The translations under genes were made by a program, and so were the position numbers. DNA of 8,078 bases. Source: Acidimicrobiaceae bacterium. GTDB lineage: Bacteria > Actinomycetota > Acidimicrobiia > Acidimicrobiales > RAAP-2. This document shows positions 1 to 5,701 of this stretch, piece after piece (within the stretch, counting starts at the first letter, position 1; the number at the start of each line of letters is the position of its first letter). The notes under the pieces are model-generated. The model saw nothing but the letters and a program-made list of their open reading frames with translations. It was not told the origin of the DNA and searched no databases. The DNA lies in the NCBI GenBank assembly GCA_003157945.1, contig PMFY01000077.1:23117-31194 (forward strand). The letters run 5' to 3'.

Positions 1-2
1 CG

Positions 3-992
3 CCACCCCAGTTCATGGACTTCCGGTTCGAGCTCAGCGACCGGGACCACGGCCGGTTCTGGCTGGACCACTGCGGGGCACTGATGGACGTCGAGCCCAT
101 GGGCCCCGACTACGTCCGGGCCATGTGCCACGACATCGAGGACCCCACGTTCGACGCCACGGCCACCGCCTCCAACCCACGTGCCCAGATGCGTCCCGTC
201 CACCGCCCGCCTCGCATGCCGGCCGATCGCACGCCGCACTGCGAGTGGACGGTGATCATCGACCCGTCCCATCCCGCCCTCCCGGTACCGCGCCAGGCGG
301 TGGCCATCGGGGCGACACGGGCGGCCACCTTCGAGCTCGACCCCATCGACCCCGACGACCCCGGGACCCACGACTACCCCGGGCCGCTCCTGGCGGACCT
401 GAGGCTCGAGGACTGGTCGGCCTCGGCGCTCCGTCGGATCGCCGGGGAAGTGTGCCTGCAGGGCCACCTCCTGGCGCTGTCCTTCCTCGCCGCCACCCGG
501 GAGCGTGTCGACACCGACGACGAGGCCCGGGAGCTCCTCCGCCACCAGTTCACCGGCGTGGCCGGGGTGGCCGCCACCCGCCTGCGGGACGCCCTCGCAC
601 TGGGATCGGAACTCCACGATGCCGCGGTGGTGCTGACCCGCAGCCCCGGACTCCTGCCCGCCGCCTACACGGGGGTCCGGGTCGAGTCGGGGGACCGCCT
701 GGTCGTGCGGGTCGACCGGACCGCACCGGCGGCGGCCGACGGAGCGTGGCCGTCGCTGCTGGACGCCGGCCACCTCGAGCCCCTGGATGCCATCGTCGGG
801 GCCGTCGACCGCCGGTTCCGCTGCACGGTCATGGCCGAGGACGACGCCGAACTCGTCGTCGAGGTCGTCCGGGGCGAGGTGGAACACCCGGTACCCGACG
901 ACGTCCGCCTGACCGAGTTCAGCACCGGCGCGGACTTCGCCTTCGTCGACCGAGGCACGCCGGTGGTGCTGGGCCGCAAGGGCGGGGCGTAG
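3..992 (+). CDS. Conserved actinobacterial protein of unknown function (5'-partial)
   Basis: The frame is open to the left edge. Four sense codons (P-P-Q-F) precede the first ATG at 15, and no ribosome binding site is visible before that ATG, so Met at 15 is probably internal and the true start lies outside the window. About 329 codons are visible, ending at TAG 990-992. The N-terminal third is the most distinctive part, with a run reading HCGALMDVEPMG followed by MCHDIEDPTFDATA, a cluster of His, Cys, Asp and Glu that could form an active or metal site. The middle (about residues 135-215) is helix-rich, and the C-terminal part looks like alternating acidic beta strands. No signal peptide or membrane segment is seen. 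I recall similar CHDIEDP proteins in actinobacteria but know no function. A distant relation to L-2-amino-thiazoline-4-carboxylate hydrolase-like proteins is only a guess. The gene is convergent with the DCC-family gene. Confidence 0.85.
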   Translation, partial: PPQFMDFRFELSDRDHGRFWLDHCGALMDVEPMGPDYVRAMCHDIEDPTFDATATASNPRAQMRPVHRPPRMPADRTPHCEWTVIIDPSHPALPVPRQAVAIGATRAATFELDPIDPDDPGTHDYPGPLLADLRLEDWSASALRRIAGEVCLQGHLLALSFLAATRERVDTDDEARELLRHQFTGVAGVAATRLRDALALGSELHDAAVVLTRSPGLLPAAYTGVRVESGDRLVVRVDRTAPAAADGAWPSLLDAGHLEPLDAIVGAVDRRFRCTVMAEDDAELVVEVVRGEVEHPVPDDVRLTEFSTGADFAFVDRGTPVVLGRKGGA

Positions 993-1000
993 GAGCGTTC

Positions 1001-1020
1001 GCCCGGAGATCGGTCCGGGC
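1001..1020. terminator. GC-rich hairpin between convergent genes
   Basis: A perfect 7-bp stem, GCCCGGA (1001-1007) with TCCGGGC (1014-1020), encloses a 6-base loop. It lies in the 39-bp gap between two convergent stop codons, so it could end transcription from both sides. Neither strand has a T tract after the stem, so the call rests on position and stem strength only. Confidence 0.4.
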
Positions 1021-1031
1021 CGACGCGCCCC

Positions 1032-1415
1032 TCACAGGGCCCGGCAGGCCGGCGTCCCGCCGGGGAGCCGGTGGCGGTAGCGGGCCACCAGGCGGTACCC
1101 GGGCGCTGCCGCCCAGGACACCGGGGGGACGAGGAGCACCCGACCGGCGAGGGCCCACGGGCCGTGCGTCGCCCTCAGTGCATAGGCCACGGCGCGGTAA
1201 CCCCCTTCGACGCGGGCACCATCGGCCCACCATGCCGACCGGGCGAAGTCGTCGCCGGACAACTCCAGGTCCGCTCCCCTGTCCTCGGGAAGCCGCTGCC
1301 AGGGGATCGCCTCCGGCACATCCGGGCCCGTCCAGTGTCGGGCCACCCAGTGCGCGGCTGTCGTGCAGAACCCGCACTCCCCGTCGTAGATCAACGTCGG
1401 TCGGGCGCCATCCAC
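1032..1415 (-). CDS. DCC-family thiol-disulfide oxidoreductase (DUF393)
   Basis: This 127-residue protein begins with the family hallmark: an N-terminal beta strand (TLIYDG) running into DGECGFC, which places the redox pair at Cys14 and Cys17 after Asp11. The C-terminal half has the usual family pattern, including GGYRAVAYAL, a small hydrophobic helix around WALAGRVLLVPP and a basic YRLVARYRHRL tail. The length fits the family (about 110-140 residues). Family members are predicted small cytosolic or membrane-associated thioredoxin-like proteins with largely undefined substrates. The start is a GTG at 1415, and a TAGCAT box ends six bases upstream, which suggests a leaderless mRNA. A downstream ATG fits less well because the beta strand needs the preceding residues. 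The gene is divergent from the DUF1801 gene at 1557. The family call is firm; the physiological role is unknown. Confidence 0.88.
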   Translation of the reverse strand: MDGARPTLIYDGECGFCTTAAHWVARHWTGPDVPEAIPWQRLPEDRGADLELSGDDFARSAWWADGARVEGGYRAVAYALRATHGPWALAGRVLLVPPVSWAAAPGYRLVARYRHRLPGGTPACRAL

Positions 1416-1421
1416 GTCCCG

Positions 1422-1427
1422 ATGCTA
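1422..1427 (-). promoter_or_regulatory. -10 box, leaderless promoter of the DCC gene
   Basis: TAGCAT on the minus strand lies exactly six bases before the GTG start at 1415, the spacing expected if transcription begins at the first base of the start codon. No good -35 hexamer is seen 16-18 bases upstream. No Shine-Dalgarno sequence is evident between the box and the start codon. Confidence 0.5.
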
Positions 1428-1544
1428 CCGGTGGCCCGGGACGGTCCCACCTGCCGGCCTCCGGCATGCACCGGAAGTCCACCCGTTCTGCCGCGCCGTC
1501 CGGACGTCCCTCGGGCGGAACGCCACAGCCGCGCTCCGCTCGAA

Positions 1545-1550
1545 TAGCCT
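1545..1550 (+). promoter_or_regulatory. -10 box, leaderless promoter of first DUF1801 gene
   Basis: TAGCCT is followed by six bases (GAAGTC) and then the GTG at 1557. This matches the TANNNT-N6-RTG layout of actinobacterial leaderless genes. A weak -35 candidate, GCCACA (1522-1527), matches TTGACA at 3 of 6 positions with 17-base spacing. There is no purine-rich ribosome binding site. Confidence 0.5.
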
Positions 1551-1556
1551 GAAGTC

Positions 1557-1931
1557 GTGCCGATGCCCAAACGCGCAAGCGTCGATGACTACTTCGCCCA
1601 GCTGAGCGACGTCCAACGCCCACATCTCGAAGCGCTCCGGAAATTGAGTTCCGACGTCGACCCGGAGGCGCGGGAGGTCCTGAAGTGGAACCTGCCGACC
1701 TACGTGCGCGGGGAGAACACGAACATGTGGATGCTCCAGAACTTCAAGAACCACTGCTCGCTCCGATTCAACCCGCCGTTCTTCGGCGCCCACAAGGCCA
1801 CTGTCGAGGCGGCCGGCTACGAAGCGGGTGAAGGATTCATCAAACTCCCGTACCAACGCGAGCTGCCCATCGACCTGCTCGAGTCGCTGATGCGGGCACG
1901 CATCCGGGACTTCGAGGCATCCGGCGAGTAG
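1557..1931 (+). CDS. DUF1801 domain protein (paralogue 1)
   Basis: This small soluble protein of 124 residues carries the DUF1801 pattern. An N-terminal helix (VDDYFAQLSDVQRPHLEALRK) is followed by a DPEAREVLKWNLPTY stretch equivalent to the P-x-AEE-x-I-x-W-x-x-P core, then a beta region with MWMLQNFKNHCSLRF and a C-terminal helix. The family has a YdhG-like alpha/beta fold; some members are described as iron-chaperone-like, but the biochemical role of most is unknown. No metal-binding cluster stands out here; the only Cys lies in FKNHCSLRF. The start is either GTG 1557 or ATG 1563, two codons later. I prefer GTG because a TAGCCT box sits six bases upstream. The gene converges on the repeat-protein gene, and a second, more divergent DUF1801 gene lies at 4843. 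Confidence 0.85.
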   Translation: MPMPKRASVDDYFAQLSDVQRPHLEALRKLSSDVDPEAREVLKWNLPTYVRGENTNMWMLQNFKNHCSLRFNPPFFGAHKATVEAAGYEAGEGFIKLPYQRELPIDLLESLMRARIRDFEASGE

Positions 1932-2000
1932 TCCGCTCACCGGTCGACGGGTGCCCACGGCCGACGCCGGCGCGGCACGTCGTCGTCACGTGAGCGGGAC
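1931..2000. repeat. Inverted repeat spanning a convergent junction
   Basis: CCGCTCAC (1933-1940) and GTGAGCGG (1990-1997) are perfect inverted copies that flank the 54-bp gap between the DUF1801 gene and the repeat-protein gene; with one bulged G the match extends to GTCC/GGAC. A smaller stem with one G-U pair, CGGTCG/CGGCCG at 1941-1946 and 1958-1963, can form inside. This could be a shared termination structure, but the loop is long and there is no T tract. Confidence 0.25.
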
Positions 2001-3293
2001 CGGACCGAAGAATCCCGCGTCGCCGTAGGCGAACACCCCGCCGTCCCCGCCGAGCAGCCGGTACCCGGCACCCGTCGGGGACGGCGTGATGGAAAAGACC
2101 GGCGCCACGAGGTCCAGTGCTCCCGCCGAACCCTCGAAGGGTGCGTCACCCAGGGCGAACACCCCTCCGTCGTAGGCGGCCAGCCAGTAGCCGCCGGCCC
2201 CGGCGGATGCGATGCCGACCACCGGTGCGTTCAGCGGCGTGCCGGCCATGGAACCGTGGAAGACGGCATCGCCGAAGGTGAACACCCCTCCGTCCGCCGC
2301 GACCAGCCAGTAGCCGCCGACGTCCGGTGCCGCGATCCCGACCACCGGTGCGTTCAGGGGCTGGCCACCCATCGAACCCTGGAACGCGGCGTCACCGAAG
2401 GCGAACACTCCTCCGTCCGCCGCGACGAGCCAGTAGCCACCGCCGTCCGGGGTGGCGGCGATCCCGACGACCGGGGCGTTCAGGGGGACGCCGCCCATAG
2501 ATCCGAAGAACGGTGCCCCGTCCAGGGCGAACACCCCGCCGTCCGCGGCCACGACCCACACGCCCCCGGTGGGATCGGCCACGGTGCCCACGACGGGAGC
2601 GTTCGAGGTGAGGAAGTTGGACGGCGTGGCGGCGGTGCCCAGGCCCTTCACCTCCGCAGCGGCCGTCACGCCCCAGTAGCCGAGGTTGTCGGTCGTGGAC
2701 GTCAGTCCGACGGCGTACCAGAGGAACGAAGGGTCCACGGTGGCGAAAGCCAGGGACGAATGACCGCCGAAGTCCGGTTGACACGACTGGGCCGGTTGCG
2801 CGGCACTGGTTGCCGACTGGCCGTCGATGGTCAGGGTCACGACTCCGGTGGAGGCCGGATCGGCGCAGTGGGGGGTCCACGTCCAGACCACGGCCGGAGG
2901 CAGCAGGCCGCCCGTGAAGTGGATGGTGAACGATGCCGACCCACCGTTTCCGGCCACGTTGGTGTAGGCCGGGCCCGACACCGGACTCAACGACGCCGTC
3001 CCGGTGACGGTCACCGAGCAGACCTGGTGCGGATCGGCGGGAAACGCCGGGAACTCGAACCCGAACGTCCCGAGCGCGCCCGTGACCAGGGGCGTGCCGA
3101 GATGGAACCCGCAGGACCCACCGACGGTGGGGAGCGCGGCACCGGCCCTGGTGGCAGCGCCCACCGATGCCAGCGTGGCGGCGAGGAGGAGTGCACTCCC
3201 CATCGCCACCCCGGCCAGTCGGTGCCGCCTGTTCCGCACCGGCAGTCGCCGACGGGAACCGTCGTTCCGCTGACTGACCATGGTGGTCACCAT
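1986..3293 (-). CDS. Secreted tandem beta-repeat protein (GYWLVAADGGVFAFG repeats)
   Basis: This is an exported protein of 435 residues. The N-terminus is very basic (RRRLPVRNRRHR), followed by a hydrophobic core (about residues 28-45) and a small-residue stretch ending AGAALP near 54, a typical Sec signal peptide. Residues 58-175 form a strand-rich domain with four cysteines (61, 92, 143, 171), enough for two disulfides. Residues 232-435 hold five tandem repeats of 39-42 residues, each with APVVGIA, GGYWLVAADGGVFAFGDAxF and GSMGGxPLN. A degenerate sixth unit lies at about 196-231. Such repeats probably form blades of a beta-propeller. The family is common in Acidimicrobiia; its ligand is unknown, and surface or carbohydrate binding is only a guess. 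GGGGAGG (3294-3300) directly abuts the first ATG and is 12 bases from the ATG at codon 5 (3281), so the true start may be the latter. No sortase motif or C-terminal membrane anchor is seen. Confidence 0.88.
   Translation of the reverse strand: MVTTMVSQRNDGSRRRLPVRNRRHRLAGVAMGSALLLAATLASVGAATRAGAALPTVGGSCGFHLGTPLVTGALGTFGFEFPAFPADPHQVCSVTVTGTASLSPVSGPAYTNVAGNGGSASFTIHFTGGLLPPAVVWTWTPHCADPASTGVVTLTIDGQSATSAAQPAQSCQPDFGGHSSLAFATVDPSFLWYAVGLTSTTDNLGYWGVTAAAEVKGLGTAATPSNFLTSNAPVVGTVADPTGGVWVVAADGGVFALDGAPFFGSMGGVPLNAPVVGIAATPDGGGYWLVAADGGVFAFGDAAFQGSMGGQPLNAPVVGIAAPDVGGYWLVAADGGVFTFGDAVFHGSMAGTPLNAPVVGIASAGAGGYWLAAYDGGVFALGDAPFEGSAGALDLVAPVFSITPSPTGAGYRLLGGDGGVFAYGDAGFFGPVPLT
1989..2600 (-). repeat. 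Five tandem 117-126 bp coding repeats
   Basis: Protein residues 232-272, 273-314, 315-355, 356-396 and 397-435 are repeated units of 39-42 codons. The second and third are most alike. At the DNA level, for example, GACCACCGGTGCGTTCAG recurs on the plus strand at about 2217 and 2340, 123 bp apart, with a near copy about 126 bp further on. The unit at the protein's C-terminus is the most diverged. Such DNA identity would allow unequal recombination and change in repeat number. Confidence 0.85.
2601..2708 (-). repeat. Degenerate additional repeat unit
   Basis: Protein residues about 196-231 contain GYWGVTAAAEVKGLGTAA followed by a serine/threonine-rich stretch and then the APVVG of the first clear repeat. 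The GYW, VxAA and G-x-A-A positions line up with GYWLVAADGGVFAFGDAAF of the clean repeats when a gap of about two residues is allowed. It appears to be a worn repeat at the start of the array. Confidence 0.5.
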
Positions 3294-3300
3294 CCTCCCC
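3294..3300 (-). promoter_or_regulatory. Ribosome binding site of the repeat-protein gene
   Basis: GGGGAGG on the minus strand touches the ATG at 3293 (no spacer), is 3 bases from a GTG at codon 2 and 12 bases from the ATG at codon 5. None of these is the ideal 5-9 bases, so the start is uncertain by four codons. The signal peptide is intact either way. Confidence 0.5.
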
Positions 3301-3362
3301 GGCCGTCCGGCGACGTCCCTGATCCCGTCCGACAGTCGGGATCAGGTAGTCGCCTGACGGTC
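3301..3362 (-). promoter_or_regulatory. Structured 5' leader hairpin of the repeat-protein gene
   Basis: The minus-strand transcript can fold into a long imperfect hairpin: a 5-bp base stem (CCGTC/GACGG), an A-G mismatch, a 6-bp stem (GGCGAC/GTCGCC), a small internal loop (TA opposite GAC), a perfect 10-bp stem (CCTGATCCCG/CGGGATCAGG) and a 9-base loop ACTGTCGGA. It starts within a few bases of the predicted transcription start and ends directly before the ribosome binding site, so it fills the leader. I recognise no known riboswitch class. It may stabilise the mRNA, control translation or bind a protein. Confidence 0.55.
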
Positions 3363-3371
3363 TTCGATCCG

Positions 3372-3400
3372 ATGGTACGACGGCCCGACTCGAAAGTCAC
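3372..3400 (-). promoter_or_regulatory. -35/-10 promoter of the repeat-protein gene
   Basis: On the minus strand, GTGACT (3395-3400, 4 of 6 matches to TTGACA) and TACCAT (3372-3377, 4 of 6 matches to TATAAT) are separated by exactly 17 bases. Transcription would start near 3365, giving a leader of roughly 70 bases that contains the hairpin at 3301-3362. It lies in the 235-bp gap shared with the divergent gene at 3529. Confidence 0.5.
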
Positions 3401-3516
3401 CCGCTTTCTGGCGCCGGTCGACCCGGGCTCCGGGAGCCGTCGTGGCGCCCCGTCCGATGGCCCGGGCAGTGGCCACCGACGGGCACCGCGCCAGGATGGC
3501 GATGGCGCACTGACCG

Positions 3517-3522
3517 TAGGCT
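3517..3522 (+). promoter_or_regulatory. -10 box, leaderless promoter of the thioredoxin-fold gene
   Basis: TAGGCT is followed by six bases (CGACCC) and the ATG at 3529. It is the third TAGNNT-N6-start arrangement in the window. No convincing -35 box is seen 16-18 bases upstream, and there is no Shine-Dalgarno sequence between box and start. Confidence 0.5.
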
Positions 3523-3528
3523 CGACCC

Positions 3529-3993
3529 ATGTACACCGGCATGGCCTTCCCCCGCCTCCCGGCACGCGACCTCGAAGGGCGCGACGCCTGGCTCCCCGAG
3601 GCGTTCACCGGGGAGCGCAACGTGGTGATCGTGGCGTTCCGGCGCAAGCAGCAGGCCATGGTCGACTCGTGGGTCCCGTGGCTCGAGGACCGGGCCGCCG
3701 CCGATCCCGGCCTCCGCTTCTACGAGCTGCCCACGATCGGCCGCGTGTGGGCACCGGTGCGCAACATGATCGACGGGGGGATGGCGGCCGCCATCCGTGA
3801 ACCGGTGGTATTGCGACGCACACTCACGATCTACGGGGACGTGGGTCGACTGACGGGGCCGCTCGGCATCGATGACCGGTCGACCGTGACTCTGCTCGCC
3901 CTCGACGGCGTCGGCACGGTGCAGTGGGCGGGTACGGGAGGGTTCGACGTCGGCACCGCCCTGGAGCTCGAGGCCGCGCTGCGGTCCCCATGA
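3529..3993 (+). CDS. Cysteine-free thioredoxin-fold protein, ATP10-like
   Basis: This cytosolic protein of 154 residues begins like a redoxin (FPRLPARDLEGRDAWLPEAFTGERNVVIVAF), with a strand, loop and strand matching the thioredoxin/peroxiredoxin entry. It continues with QQAMVDSWVPWLED, LRFYELPTIG, a TLTIYGD strand and a final TVTLLALDGVGTVQWAGTGGF strand pair. The VDSW and YELP stretches recall ATP10-type proteins and their bacterial relatives. There is no cysteine anywhere, so thiol redox chemistry in the usual way is not possible; a binding or chaperone-like role is more plausible. The ATG at 3529 is supported by a TAGGCT box six bases upstream. The methyltransferase gene begins 14 bases after the stop, so the two are likely co-transcribed. 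The fold call is moderately sure; the ATP10 link is tentative. Confidence 0.72.
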   Translation: MYTGMAFPRLPARDLEGRDAWLPEAFTGERNVVIVAFRRKQQAMVDSWVPWLEDRAAADPGLRFYELPTIGRVWAPVRNMIDGGMAAAIREPVVLRRTLTIYGDVGRLTGPLGIDDRSTVTLLALDGVGTVQWAGTGGFDVGTALELEAALRSP

Positions 3994-4007
3994 GCGGGAG
4001 CTGAAGG

Positions 4008-4790
4008 GTGTCGACGAGGGAGCCGGTGTCCGGGGTGATCGACTACGACGGCCAGGCGGTCCGCTATCAGCACGGTCGTGAGCTTTCGGGCGACACCCTC
4101 GACGCCCGGCGTCAGGCGGTGTCCGGGTTCGTGCCCGCCGGCAGCTCGCCGACGGTCCTCGATCTCGGCGCCGGTACCGGCATCTTCACCCGGGCGTGGC
4201 CCACCTGGTACGCCTGCCGCGTGGTGGCGGTCGAGCCTTCGCGGGGAATGCGGGCCGAGGCGTCGACCGTGGGCATTCCCCCGGGGGCGGCCTACATCGC
4301 CGGCACCGGTGAGTCACTCCCTCTCCGTGACGGGTGCGTCGACGTCGCCTGGCTGTCGACGGTGCTCCACCACGTCGTCGACCAGCAGGCATGTGCCCGC
4401 GAGCTCGGACGGGTGGTGGTGCCGGAGGGGGTCCTCCTCATCCGGGGACTCTTCTCCGACGCCGGGCGGATCGGCTGGCTGGACTCGTTCCCCGGCGCGG
4501 ACGAGGTCCAGGCCCGCATGCCCTCCGTGGTGCGGACGGTGTCCCTGTTCGAGAGGTACGGATTCCGCCGGATCGGACTCCGCGAGGTCATCGGAGGTGA
4601 GCGGCAGACTGCAGGTGAGTCCGCTGACTGGGTGCGGACGATGAGGTCGGCGGACACACTGCTCGCGTCATTCGGCGAGGACGAGTTCCGGTCGGGCCTG
4701 GCCACCCTGGAGCGACTTCCGGCCTACCGGCCGATGACTCACTCGTTGGCCCTCCTCGTTCTCCGACGAACCCCGGAGCCGTCGGACTGA
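4008..4790 (+). CDS. Class I SAM-dependent methyltransferase
   Basis: This 260-residue protein has a standard Rossmann-like methyltransferase domain. Motif I is VLDLGAGTGIF (50-60), an acidic residue after strand 2 (Glu76 in VVAVEPS) should hold the ribose, GESLPLRDGCVDV (101-113) contains the motif around strand 4, and HHV (121-123) follows it. The start VIDYDGQAVRYQHGR resembles UbiE/type-11 methyltransferases acting on small molecules. The C-terminal region (about 165-250) is variable and probably recognises the substrate, which cannot be told from sequence. The chosen start is GTG 4008, with CGGGAG (3995-4000) seven bases upstream; GTGs at 4026 and 4035 are alternatives. It follows the thioredoxin-fold gene by 14 bases and precedes the second DUF1801 gene by 52. 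Confidence 0.88.
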   Translation: MSTREPVSGVIDYDGQAVRYQHGRELSGDTLDARRQAVSGFVPAGSSPTVLDLGAGTGIFTRAWPTWYACRVVAVEPSRGMRAEASTVGIPPGAAYIAGTGESLPLRDGCVDVAWLSTVLHHVVDQQACARELGRVVVPEGVLLIRGLFSDAGRIGWLDSFPGADEVQARMPSVVRTVSLFERYGFRRIGLREVIGGERQTAGESADWVRTMRSADTLLASFGEDEFRSGLATLERLPAYRPMTHSLALLVLRRTPEPSD

Positions 4791-4842
4791 CCCGACCGGC
4801 GCCTCCTTGACCCGGGTCGGACGAGGATCGAAACTCGCTCAC

Positions 4843-5199
4843 ATGTCCGGTGCCGAAATCGACGCCTACCTGGCCGGCGTCGAAGAACCGAAGCGGTCCA
4901 CGCTCCGACGCCTGCGTCAGTCGATCCTCGAGGTGATTCCCGACGCGGAGGAAGGGATCTCCTACGGACTCCCGGCCTTCCGGGTGCAGGGCAAGGTGGT
5001 CGCCGGCTTCGCGGCCTTCAAGCATCACCTCAGCTATCTGCCCCACAGTGGATCCGTGTTTCCGGAGATGGGAGGGGAGTTGGATGCGTACACGACGTCG
5101 TCCGGCGCGCTGCGGTTCCCCATCGACTCGCCGCTGCCCGCCCCTCTGGTCGAACGTCTCGTGCGCGTGAGACTCGCGCAGGCGTTTCCTGACGGGTAG
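4843..5199 (+). CDS. DUF1801 domain protein (paralogue 2, YdhG-like)
   Basis: From the ATG at 4843 this gives 118 residues. It opens with IDAYLAGVEEPKRSTLRRLRQSILEVIP, then DAEEGISYGLPAF, the clearest form of the DUF1801 core. A strand region (VVAGFAAFKHHLSYLPHSG), GALRFPIDSPLP and a C-terminal helix of the type LVERLVRVRLAQ follow. This is the YdhG or iron-chaperone-like branch of the family; its molecular role is not settled. An upstream in-frame TTG at 4807 would add 12 residues (TRVGRGSK...) that look non-homologous, so I prefer the ATG, although its best upstream purine run (GAGG, 4823-4826) is 16 bases away. It lies 52 bases after the methyltransferase and may belong to the same transcript. 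It converges on the VOC gene. Confidence 0.8.
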   Translation: MSGAEIDAYLAGVEEPKRSTLRRLRQSILEVIPDAEEGISYGLPAFRVQGKVVAGFAAFKHHLSYLPHSGSVFPEMGGELDAYTTSSGALRFPIDSPLPAPLVERLVRVRLAQAFPDG

Positions 5200-5263
5200 T
5201 ACCCGGCCGCCGCCCCCCAGGTGCCCGGACTCCCGCGTCGAGGACCACGACCTCCGGTGCGGG

Positions 5264-5286
5264 CGGGCCCGATCAGGATGGGCCCG
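5264..5286. terminator. Hairpin at convergent junction, overlapping the VOC stop
   Basis: CGGGCCC (5264-5270) and GGGCCCG (5280-5286) form a perfect 7-bp stem around a 9-base loop. The structure includes the stop codon of the minus-strand VOC gene (5273-5275) and lies 65 bases after the plus-strand DUF1801 stop, so it fits best as a terminator for the plus-strand unit. There is no T tract. Confidence 0.35.
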
Positions 5287-5629
5287 GCGACAGTGCCGTC
5301 GGATGCTTCGGCTGGTACAGGCCGACCGTGCCCCCACCGGGTAGGTCGATCCTGGTGACCGATCCCCAGCGGGCCTCTTCGACGTCGGAGCACCGGATGC
5401 CCCGCTCGGTGAGCGACGCCATCTCCACCGGTAGGTCGTCGCACATGAGGTACAGCTCGTGTCCGTCGTCCCCGTCGGTGGGATGGACGGCCACCTCCGC
5501 CGGAGGGAGGGCGAAGATCAGCCACCCGTGACCGGCGTCCACGGAGGGGTAGCCCAACACGTCCCGGAAGAACGATCGGTCCGCCGCCGCATCCCGGCTG
5601 TAGATCACCATGTGTGCTCCGAAGATCAT
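5273..5629 (-). CDS. VOC superfamily (glyoxalase/bleomycin-resistance fold) protein
   Basis: This single-module VOC protein of 118 residues starts with MVIYSRDAAADRSFFRDVLGYPSVDAG, the usual strand, helix and loop, then WLIFALPPAEVAVHP, HELYLMCDDL, a helix with LTERGIRC, WGSVTRIDLPGGGTVGLYQP and a short tail. VOC proteins form dimers or paired modules, often with a metal held by His/Glu from the strands. Here His6 and His57 or Glu58 are candidate ligands, but the last strand reads GLYQPKH, with no Glu at the usual final position, so a canonical glyoxalase I site is unlikely. Lactoylglutathione lyase activity should not be assumed. The start ATG at 5629 has GGGGAG (minus strand, 5639-5644) nine bases upstream. 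The small membrane-protein gene ends 72 bases before it on the same strand. Confidence 0.85.
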   Translation of the reverse strand: MIFGAHMVIYSRDAAADRSFFRDVLGYPSVDAGHGWLIFALPPAEVAVHPTDGDDGHELYLMCDDLPVEMASLTERGIRCSDVEEARWGSVTRIDLPGGGTVGLYQPKHPTALSPGPS

Positions 5630-5701
5630 CGTCGACGCTCCCCCGCTCCTCCTGCACCTCCGACGAGCCTGCCACAGCCGTCCGGCACCGGATCGGGCCC
5701 G

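Noticed and set aside
125..1552. Open frame of 475 codons on the plus strand
   Set aside because: It is rich in Arg, Pro and Gly with no domain pattern, and overlaps the conserved gene at 3-992 and the DCC-family gene, both clearly real. It is a high-GC shadow frame.
1989..2600. Repeats considered as a CRISPR array or minisatellite
   Set aside because: Units of 117-126 bp lie in frame inside a protein and diverge at codon level; there are no spacers of uniform length.
3301..3362. Leader hairpin considered as a Rho-independent terminator
   Set aside because: It lies upstream of a start codon with a promoter before it, and no T tract follows on either strand. It also does not match riboswitch cores I know, such as cyclic di-GMP or cobalamin types.
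2256..3800. Open frame of 514 codons on the plus strand across the repeat-protein gene
   Set aside because: It is antisense to a gene with signal peptide and repeats; its own repeats only mirror those. It also crosses the divergent promoter region.
5273..5629. Annotation of the VOC protein as glyoxalase I or an antibiotic-resistance protein
   Set aside because: The final metal-ligand Glu is absent and the VOC fold serves many reactions, so only the superfamily is supported.
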